A stretch of 64,000 nt of DNA from Dongia_A sp039808885 (GTDB lineage: Bacteria; Pseudomonadota; Alphaproteobacteria; Dongiales; Dongiaceae), in assembly GCA_039808885.1 (NCBI GenBank), contig JBDHTX010000013.1, forward strand, positions 44,371-108,370, given 5' to 3'. Under the pieces are notes generated by a model. It searched no databases, was not told the DNA's origin, and saw nothing but the letters and a program-made list of their open reading frames with translations. Positions 37,590-47,700 of the stretch are shown here, piece after piece (within the stretch, counting starts at the first letter, position 1; each line of letters begins with the position of its first letter). The position numbers and the translations under genes were made by a program.

Positions 37590-38282
37590 ATGAGCGCTGC
37601 TGACACTGCACTGGTACCCACCGCCCCCGCCCGGCCGGCTGAGTCTGGTCCCGCCGCGGGTTCCGCGCGCGCGCCCCAGATGAAGATCATCCACCGGATC
37701 GTCCAGCACCGGGGGCGCCGTTATTCGCTGAAGCTCGGCGCCGACATCTGGGAAATCCTCGAGCGGTCGGCCCAGCGCCGCAGCAAGCGGCTCAACCGGC
37801 TGATCGGCGAGATCGCCGAGGGATGCCCGCCCGGCGCCAATCTGTCGGCGACCTTGCGGTCCTATTGCGTCGACGAGCTGAAGCTCCAGGTCCGCGATCT
37901 GGAGCAGAAGCTGCGCGAAATGTCGATGAGCACCCAGGGCATTTCCGCCGCCTCGGTGGCCGATGCCTGCCCGGCGCCGTGCTTTCTGCTCAACGCCCAG
38001 AGCCTGGTGCTGAAGACCAACGGCGCGGCGCAGAAATGGCTGTCGATCGACGAGGCGGCTTTGCGCGACAAGCCGATCGACCGCTACATGCAGATCAAGG
38101 TGCCGGTGCCGCTGCCGCAGATCCTCGAGCAGTTCGCCGCCGGCCGCTCCAACGTCTACCCGGCGCGCGTCATCTGCTTGCGCCCGGGCCGCCTGATCAT
38201 GGCCAAGGGCAATCTGTGCCCGGCGGTGGTGCGCGGCGATGGCGATCTGCTGTATTTCCTGATGATCGACGCGTCCGCCTAG
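37590..38282 (+). CDS. Ribbon-helix-helix (RHH_4-like) DNA-binding protein with PAS-like C-terminal domain
   Basis: In the 230-aa protein the first 30 residues are Ala/Pro-rich. Residues about 35-95 (HRGRRYSLKLGADIWEILER, then RSKRLNRLIGEIAEG and LSATLRSYCVDEL) match the alphaproteobacterial ribbon-helix-helix type in which an RYSLKL strand leads into two helices. A short coiled-coil-like helix (LKLQVRDLEQKLREM) links to a PAS-like region (ACPAPCFLLNAQSLVLKTNG, to about 225). This looks like a small transcription regulator with a sensor domain. It lies upstream of the first giant adhesin gene in the same direction, 440 bp away, and is a candidate local regulator. A Met at 31 is a possible alternative start. 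Confidence 0.72.
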   Translation: MSAADTALVPTAPARPAESGPAAGSARAPQMKIIHRIVQHRGRRYSLKLGADIWEILERSAQRRSKRLNRLIGEIAEGCPPGANLSATLRSYCVDELKLQVRDLEQKLREMSMSTQGISAASVADACPAPCFLLNAQSLVLKTNGAAQKWLSIDEAALRDKPIDRYMQIKVPVPLPQILEQFAAGRSNVYPARVICLRPGRLIMAKGNLCPAVVRGDGDLLYFLMIDASA

Positions 38283-38721
38283 GTCGCGGCGTTTCCCTCC
38301 CTTTGCGTTGCGGCGACGACGCGCCGCAGCCCGACTCCGGCATAGGACCGCCGGCTAGGCTTTTTGGCCTCTTTCCAAGGGCATGGCCGAAGGCGGCTGG
38401 GGCATTTCGGTGACCGAAATCTCATCGGCTCACAACTCGCCCGGAGCGCGAGCCGGAGCGGAAAATCGCCTCTAAGCCATTAATATCACTATTCTTTATC
38501 GAATTTAAGACATCATCAGCAAAGTCTAAGATTCGGTAAACCTATACATTCATGTATATTTAGCTCGCCTTTGAGCGAATTGCGCACAGCATTGTCACAA
38601 CTCATAATCCGGCTCGCTGGAATTCAGCCTGGGGAAGTTGGGGCATGCGCGACAGCGCGCTGAATTTCACGTCACAGCACGTCATGCACGGCGCATGACC
38701 CACATTTGAGAGGGCTGACAC
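38283..38721. other. 440-bp intergenic region upstream of adhesin 1
   Basis: It holds a weak GC hairpin without a U-tract (GCGGCG/CGCCGC near 38313-38330). From about 38475 there is an AT-rich promoter-like stretch, then the regulatory block described separately at 38543-38639. No convincing gene was seen. Confidence 0.6.
38543..38639 (+). promoter_or_regulatory. Adhesin-1 upstream regulatory block, shared with adhesin 3
   Basis: TATACATTCATGTATA (38543-38558) is an inverted repeat with 7-bp arms and a 2-nt spacer. It is followed by GCGAATTGCG (38575-38584), CATAATCCG (38603-38611) and TGGGGAAGTT (38630-38639). The same four elements recur before adhesin 3 with spacing equal to within 1 bp. 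The dyad could bind a dimeric activator; GTATAT might serve as a -10 element. Function is inferred from conservation only. Confidence 0.6.
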
Positions 38722-41700
38722 ATGGCTACGGACTCCACGAACCTCCCGCAAGGCGAGCTCAATCTGGACACGGGCTCGGACATGGCCGGTAGCGAGCTTG
38801 ACGTGGGTGCGGTGCAATTGGCGGCGGCGACGAACGGCGCCGGCGAGCCGGTGCAGGTGCCGCAGGGCCAGCGCGTGGTCCTCATCCCGGCGCAGCCTGG
38901 TCAGACGATCACGCTGCCGACCGACACGACGGATGGATTGCTGGCCAAGATCGGGCCCGAGGGCAACCTCTCCATCGTCATCGATGGTCGCACGATCATC
39001 TTCCAGGGCTATGTCCAGGCGAACGAGCAATCGCCGATCAAGATCGTCACTGCCGATGGCGATCCGGTCGACGTCGCCGACATCGTTGCCGCGACCGACC
39101 CCAACCTCGACATCCAGACCGCGGCCGGTCCCGCCACGGGCAACACCGGCGACACCGGCGGCGGCGGCATCTTCATTCCCTTCCAGGCGGGCCCTGGCCC
39201 GGGCCTGATCGGCGCGGAAGGCGTGCTCGGCGCGACGGCGCTGCAGTACAAGCTGATCGACGACGAGCGCAAGCTGTTCACCCGCGAAGAGGACACCTCG
39301 CCGGATTTCAAGATCTCCTATGACATCCTCGATGGCGTGGTGAACGAAGACGACCTGCCCGGCGACACGCAGATCATCGAGATCGGCGAGCGCGCGGGCC
39401 TGAATTCGATCTCTCCGGCGCAGTTCGGCTTCGGCTGGTGGCTCGACAACGGCATGAACGGCCGCGGCAACGACGAGTTCGACCCCACGGATCACGAGGA
39501 AGGCGGCGCCGACAGCGATGGCGACGACGGCACTCCGGATCCGGACCGCGAGCCGGTGGTGACCATCGCCACGGTCGACGTCGACTTCCACGGCGACGTC
39601 CCGGGCAAGCTGACCATCGACAAGACGCTGCTGCCGGCCGGCCTGGAATCCGAAGGCGATCCGATCATCTACCAGGTGATCCCGGCTGCCGGCGGCTTCG
39701 GCAACGTCATCCTCGGCTTCGTCAATGAAGGCGGCAATCCGGGCAAGTTCGAGCCCGGCGATCGCCTGGTGTTCACCATCGAGGTGGACAAGCAGTTCTC
39801 GGACGGCCAGTTCAAGGTCGCCTTCACGCTGTATGACAACATCGACAACACCCCGCCGGATGAGAACGGGGACGGCAAGGCCGATCTGCTGGGCGCGAAT
39901 GAGCAGATTCTCTCGCTGCCGACCCACTTCATCATCACCGACAGCGACGGCTCGAACGTGCCGGGCACGATCAACCTGGGCGTCGAGGACGACATTCCGT
40001 TCTTCGGCCAGGTGATCGATTGCGAGGTGCTGCAGATCATCCACACCGATGTCGGCATCGTGCATGACGAGACGCCGGGCGTGCAGCCCGGGTCCGACGA
40101 CACCAGCCTGTTCAACCCGGATGTCTTCTGGGTGGCGCTCGACCTCGGCACGCAGCTCGAGAACGCCGGGTTTGACTTCCCGCACGACGCCGGCGCCCTG
40201 AACTGCGTCGGCGCGGCGCAGACGCTGGTGCATGTGAGCTTCGGCGCCGACGGCCCGAGCAGCGAATACTACGAGCATGCGGCCAACGACGCCTCGGCCC
40301 GCAACTCCATCTTCGGCGAGCTCGAGGACCGCACCAACGCCGATGGCGACGGCGTCAACGACGGCGAGAACGAGCATCCGTTCGAGCTGTTCCTGATCAA
40401 GGCCGGCAGCGGCGGCGTTCCCGCCGAGGACAACCTCGCCACGATCGCCGACGAGGGCAACCTGACCATCGCGGACCAGCTGACCAACGCCACGGTCACC
40501 TGGGATGGCGATGCCGAGAATCCGCTTCCGGTCTACGTGCGCCAGCTCGACGCGCATACCATCGTCGGCTTCGTCAACGCGCCCGAGCTCCAGGAATCCT
40601 TCCAGGCCGCGGCCCTGGAAGACGCGGTGCCGGAACTGCCCACCGGCCAGGTTGCGGTGTTCGTGATCCATATCGAGGATGACGGCACGCTGACCTTCCT
40701 GCAGCTGCACCAGCTCAACCACGACGTCGACGGCCCGACCTTCCCGGACCACGACGATCCGTTCAGCATCACCGATTCCAACGGCGACCCGATCATCTTT
40801 GTGCGGGCGACGGATTTCGACGGCGACCACGCGGTGCAGCCGGTCAACCTGACGATCGAGGACGACGGTCCGAAGTTCTGCGGCGTTGATTGGGGTAACG
40901 ACTACGACGCGACCTATCGCTTCAACGGCACCGGCCTGATCGATGAAGACCGGCTCAGCCCGAACGGCAACAACGACTGGAACTGGGGCGACAACAAGGG
41001 CGGCACCCACACCGACGGCAAGATCGAGTTCAACTTCGGCGTCGACCAGCCGGGCCACCTGGACGTCCAGGGCCTGAAGGTCACCGATTCGGCGCACCAG
41101 ACCGTGCTCGACGTGACCTTCGTCTACGACAAGGACACGAACACCTACGACGTGCAGGGCGCCAACGACCTGCGCACGGCCGACGGCCACCTCATCGAGC
41201 TCCATGTCGAGCTGAACCAGATCACCGGCCAGCTGACCCTGACCGGCGTCGACAGCGAGGATGACAGCCAGGCCTTCGTCTACACGCTGCAGACCACGGG
41301 CTACAACGCCGGCGAGTTCACGTTCTGCCTGAACGAGCCGCTGCAGCACCCGTACCATGACCCCGACTCCAAGAACAACGGCCAGGAGACCGAGTACGAG
41401 GACAACCTCAACTTCGACCTCACCGTCCGCGGTTACGACGTCGACGGCGACTGGGCCGACGGCTGCATCAAGATCAAGGTCGACGACGACAGCCCGAAGA
41501 GCGTGTGCGACTACGAGTGCGTCGTGGAAGGCACGCATGGCGAGGGCGAGCTGAACTTCGCCACCGGCAATGTCGTGACCGGTTCGCACGGCACCATCTT
41601 CGGCAACGACGCCAACAACCTCGACGGCAACCCGGACCACCCGGGCGCCGACCAGCCGTACACGATCAGCAAGCTGTCGCATGACGGCATCCACTACTTC

Positions 41701-44700
41701 CTGAACACGCCGGAAGGCGGCGATCCGTTCGTGACCAAGGGTGGTCCGGACGGCGATCCGGCCGCCCAGCCGCTGAGCGGCGACGAGAGCTTCGATCCGC
41801 TGACCGGCATCCTGCACATCCCGACCGACCATGGCGGCACGCTCGACATCGTGCTGATCAGCGACGATCAGGCCGAGGTGGGCGACTACAAGTACACCGT
41901 TCCGGAGTTCGCCGAGCACGACCACGACAAGTTCGGCGGCCCGGCGACGCTGGCCGACAGCGCCGGCGACGGCTTCGATGACGTCAGCGAGTGGGAGACG
42001 TCCTTCGGCAATGCCGGCATCCACCTGGAGGTGAATACCGGTGTGCTCGGCCTGCGCACGCTCAACGTGAGCGGCCCCGAGTATCGCGGCATCGGCATCA
42101 ACACCGGCGGCGGCGACAACAGCGAGGTCGACAACAACGGCCCGGACGAGGTGCTGACGGTCCGCTTCGACACGCCGACCGACAACGCCAAGCTGCTGAT
42201 CGGCGCGCTCTATGACGGTGGTCCGGATGCGGGCTTCCAGGAGATCCTGCTGTGGCAGGTCTATGACGCCAGCAACACCCTGATCGCCTCGGGCCAGATC
42301 CTGGGCTCGCAGACGGGCCTGGTGCCGCTCGACATCGACACCAACGGTATCGATTTCGACCACATCGTGCTGACGCCGTTGAACAACGGCGCCGGCTCCA
42401 GTTCGGGCAACAACTCCGACTTCGTGCTGGTGAACGTCGAGACCTGCTGCCCGCAGGACAAGTTCGCCGAGCAGTTCGACTACACGCTGCGCGACGCGGA
42501 CGGCGACGAGTCCTGCGCGACCCTGACGGTCGACGTGAAGGACACCCAGCCGACCATCCCGGGCGAGACCTCGGGCGGTCTGCAGATCGTGGTCGACGAA
42601 GACGGCCTGAACCCGGCCGGCACCCTGAAGGACGGCATCGGCGACCACCAGACGGGCGACCTGGAGGAAGACCACACCGGCCCGAACGCGGCGCAGGACG
42701 ACGCCAAGTTCATCGGCAACATCCCGTTCACCCCGGGCGCCGATCCGGTCAGCATCGAGCTCTCCGTCGGCAACGGCGGCGACACCGGCCTCAATACGCT
42801 GAGCGGCAAGAACATCTTCGCCGCCTGGGATGCCGAGGAGCATCGCCTGGTCGGTTACGTCGAGGGCACTGACCCGAGCGATCCGGGCAACCAGGTGTTC
42901 GTGATGCAGATCACGGATGATCAGACGGGTGGCTTCACCTTCACCCTGCTGCAGCCGATCCAGCATCCGAATGACGACGGCAATGAGCAGGGTGACAACA
43001 CTGAGAATAATCCGGATCCGTACTTCGTCATCGACGTGCAGATCGAGGACCAGGACTGCGACGTCGCCTATACCCAGGTGAAGGTCACCATCGACGACGA
43101 CATGCCGGTGGTGGACATCAGCGCCAGCGCGGCCGGCACCACCCAGCACGACGAGACCGCGGGTCGCCAGACCGACAGCGGCGACGACGACCAGAACGGC
43201 AACCCGCCGTCCCTGTTCAACGTGCTCGCCGCCGGCCCGGCCATCGGCTGGGCGCATGACGGCGATTCTGTCGTCCAGATCAACAATGCGCGCTACGGCG
43301 CGGACGGCCCGGGCAACGCCAGCTATTCGCTGGTGGTCGCGGGCGGTGTCGCCGACTCCGGCGTCGACACGACGGACGGCCACAGCGTGTGGCTGTATCA
43401 GGGCCCGAACGGCATCATCGTCGGCCGCGAAGGCTCCGGCGCCGACGGCTCCACGCCGAACCCGTCGGGCGCGATCATCTTCGCCATCTCCATCGACAGC
43501 GATGGCGAGCTGACCGTGGTGCAGTACGACTCCCTGAAGCATCCGGACTACCCGAACAACTTCGACGAGGACATCGGCCTCAACACCGAGGCGCTGCAGG
43601 TCAAGCTGACGCTGACCGATGCCGACGGCGATTCCGCCAGCGACACGGCCAATATCGGCAACCTGGTGCGCTTCGACGACGACGGTCCGAAGGCGAAGAT
43701 CTCGGCCACCGGCCACTCCGTGCAGCATGACGAGACGGCCGGCGTGCAGAACCCCGGCTCGGGCGCCGACCGCGACCAGTCCGGCCCGCTGCCGGCGGCG
43801 TTCTCCGGCATCCTCGGCACGCTGATCGGCTGGGCGCGCAGCGACTCCTCCGTGGTAACCACGGTGGGCTCCTCGACCGGCAACGACGACGAGGGCGCGA
43901 CCACCTCGCTGAAGCTCCAGGTCGCCTTCTCGGGCGTGGATTCCGGCATCGACGACACGGCGACCGGCCAGAACATCCTGCTCTACCAGAACGGCGACGT
44001 GGTCGAAGGCCGCGTCGGCGGCTCGGGCGGCGCGGTGGCCTTCGCGGTCATCATCAACAGCAACGGCACGATCGACGTGGCGCAGTATCGTGCGCTCGAG
44101 CATCCGGACCACAACGACAATGACGAGGATGTCTGGATCGAGAACAGCGCGCTGAAGGCGGTCTACACCATCACCGACGGCGATGGTGACCAGGACTCCG
44201 CTTCGGTCGACATCGGCAAGGCCGTCCACTTCGACGACGACGGGCCGCACGCCGATATCACCCAGGCCTCCGGCGCCCAGATCATCCTCGACGAAAGCGT
44301 CGGCGTGGCGACCGGCCCCTATGCCGATCCCAATGCCAATGACGAGGCCGGCATTGTCGCCAACGACATCGCCTACGCCAAGGTCGCGGGCAACCTGCTG
44401 TTCGTCGACAACTCGTCCTACGGCACCGACGGCGCGGGCACCAAGGCCTACACGCTGTCCATCAGCAGCACGGGCACGGATAGCGGCCTCGACGACGTGG
44501 CGACGGGCCAGAACATCCGCCTGTACCAGGTGGACGCGGACACCATCGAAGGCCGCGTCAACAGCAGCGGCGGCGCGGTTGCCTTCCGGATCGACATCGA
44601 CCAGGCGACCGGCGAAGTGACGATCTCGCAGTTCCGCGCGCTCGAGCACGACAACGCGGGCGACTCCGCGGCGACGCACGACGAATCCGGCTCGCCGGAG

Positions 44701-47700
44701 ATCATGGACGCGAACAAGCTGTTCATCGTCCAGACCGTCACCGACGGCGACAGCGACAAGGACACCGATACCCTCGACCTCGGCAAGCTGATCAAGTGGG
44801 AGGATGACGGCCCGGTTGCCGTCGCCGACGTGGACAGCGTCACCGAGGACGGCGACCTGATCGCCATCGGCAACGTCTACACCGGCGCCAACGTGACCGC
44901 GTTCGGCAGCGACGCCAACGCGACCGACGGCAACGCCGACGACGTCGGCTCCGACGGCCTGCAGTCGCTGAAGTGGGTCGAGGCGGGTGCGCCTGGCGGC
45001 TTCGACGGCAACGGCCAGGTGAGCGGCGCCCACGGCACGCTCTACGTCAACAGCGCCGGCGACTACAAATACGTCCTCACCAATGACGATCCGGCCGTGG
45101 CGGCCCTGAACAACGGGGACAAGCTGTACGACACCTTCTCCTATGTCATCACCGACAAGGACGGGGACACCTCGACGGCCGAGCTGAAGATCACCATCAA
45201 CGGCCACACCGACACCAATAAGCCGAACTTCGAGGACGAGAACACGCTCGTCGACGAAGACGGCTTGCTGGCCGGCATCTTCGACGACCCGGTGGCCCCG
45301 ACCAACGACCCGGCTCCGGGCGACGACGTCGGCGGCCACCAGGAAGCCGGCCTGCCGGCTCCGGCCACCGAGGCGATCTCCCGCGACAGCCTGAACATCA
45401 ACTGGGACGGCGACGTCGGCTCCATCAAGTTCACGGTGACCAATGGCAACCTGGCGAACATCCATCCGCTGAGTGGCGCGGTCCTGACCACGGCCAATGT
45501 GTCCGGCAACGGCACCGGCGACCTGACGGTCTGGGACGGCCTGCCGGGGCAGAGCAACAAGATCATCGAAGTCAAGGTGATCGATGCGGCGACCTCGGTC
45601 TACGAGGTGCAGCTGTATCAGCCGATCCAGCACACCGATCCGAACAGCGAGGACAACAAGGCCCTGCCGGTGACGGTGACCGCGACCAATGGCGGCGGCG
45701 CCACCGAGCACACGCTCACCGTCAGCGTCGATGACGACCGTCCGGTGACTGGGGACGATACGCTGAACGTGGCTCCGGCGACCGCCGGCACCGCGGACAT
45801 CGTCTTCATCGTCGACGTCTCGGGCAGCATGACCAATGGCGGTGGCAGCATCGTCATCCCGACCGACGTTCCGGGCTTCGACGACAATCGCCTGGGCCTG
45901 GCCCGGTATTCGATGCAGCAGCTGCTGCTCAATCACCCGGAGATCCTGAACGTCCAGTTCGTCAAGTTCGACGATGGCGTGTCCTCGACCGTCTGGATGA
46001 CGCGTGCCGCTGCTCTGACCTATATCGGCAGCGGCCCCGGCGACGGCAACTTCGTCGGCGGCGGCAGCACCAACTACGACATCGCGCTGCTTGAGGCGAT
46101 GAACGTCTACGGCGCCAGCCCGCGTCCGAGCGGCCCGGCGGACCAGACCCTGGTCTACTTCCTGTCCGACGGTGCGCCGAACACGGCCAACGATCCGGGC
46201 GGTGATGCCGGCATCACCGGCAACGGCACCGGCAACGATGTGTCCATCGCCGAGTGGGAGAGCTTCGTCACCACTCCGGCCAACAACATCACCAACGTGT
46301 TCGCCATCGGCCTGGGCACCGCCAATGTCGACAACCTGGAGCCGGTTTCCTATCCGAACACCGACAACAATCCGAATGACGGCCAGGAAGACAACGTGGT
46401 CATCATCCCGGATGCCAACATCACGCAGCTGACGCAGACGCTCGACGATCTGCTGGGCAGCGTGGTGACCCCGGTGAACGGCGACCTGCTGGCCAACGAC
46501 GACGCCGGCGCCGACGGCTACGGCGCTCCGGCGATGGTGTCGGTCACCTTCAACGCTGTCACCCACACCTTCAACTCGACGGACCACGCGTTCGACATCG
46601 ACCTCGGCGCGGGCAAGGGCTCGCTGCACGTGAACGAGGACGGCACCTATGTCTACACGCCGCCTTCGGGCACCGTGGATGGCACGCCGTTCGACGTCAC
46701 CTATGTCATCAAGGATGGCGACGGCGATAACGTGACCGGCACGCTGCACGTCGACCTGAAGGCGCCGCCGGAGACGAATGCCGCATCCGGCTCGGGTGCG
46801 GAAGACGGCGGAGCGATCACGGTCGCGCTGTCGGGCAGCGACAGCGACGGGTCGGTGGTCGGGTTCAAGATCGCCAGCCTGCCGGCCAACGGCCTGCTCT
46901 ATGCCGACGCCGGACTGTTGACCCTCGTCGCCGCTGGCGACACCGTGCCGGGGCCGAACGTCTACTTCGTGCCGGCCGCCAACTTCAGCGGCGCGCCGAC
47001 CTTCCAGTATGCCGCCGTCGACAACGACGGTGTGCAGGATCCGACCCCGGCGACGGCGACCATCACCGTCACGCCGGTCAACGACGCGCCCGACGCGGTC
47101 GCGCCGGTGGGGCCGTTCAGTGCCACCGAGCAGGTCAACTTCGCCCTGCATGGAAAGGGCCTGTCGGTCAGCGATATCGATGCCGGCAGTGGCAACATCA
47201 CGGTGACCTTGTCGGTGGGAGCCGGCATCATCAACGTGAGCGGCGGCAATAGCGGCATCTCGGGTGGCGACATCGTCGGCAACAATTCGTCGTCGGTTTC
47301 GCTCACCGGAACCTTGGCGGAGATCAACAGCCTGCTGAGCGGTGGCTCGACCGGCACGATCAACTTCAACGCCAACTCCGACTCGCCGCCGTCCAGCACG
47401 CAGCTCACGCTGCATGTGAGTGACAACGGCAATACCGGTGGTGGCGCGCTGACGGACGACGCTTTCGTGACCATCAACATCGCGGCAGTCAATGACGCGC
47501 CGACGACTAGCAACACGAATGCGGTCGGCAACGAGGATGCGGCATCGATCCAGATCAATCTGTCGGGCAATGACATCGACGGGTCGGTGAGTCAGTTCAA
47601 GATCACCAGCCTGCCGACCAACGGCAAGCTCTATGCCGATGCTGGCTTGACGAACGAGATCTCGGTCAACGAGCTGGTAGGGGCGGTTGCCAATGCGGCA

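Noticed and set aside
38383..38475. 30-codon frame (MAEGGWGISVTEISSAHNS...) upstream of adhesin 1, slightly like the AEGGWAVVSTE part of the TMADH-like protein
   Set aside because: Too short, no ribosome-binding site, and the likeness covers only a few residues; it could be chance or a relic.
38602..47415. Very long open frame on the minus strand opposite adhesin 1 (also opposite adhesins 2 and 3, about 49277-54460 and 56863-63705)
   Set aside because: The frames exist because the sense genes use few codons whose complements are stops in this GC-rich repeat DNA. The translated products are Val/Arg/His/Asp-rich without any domain, while the plus strand gives clear adhesin domains.
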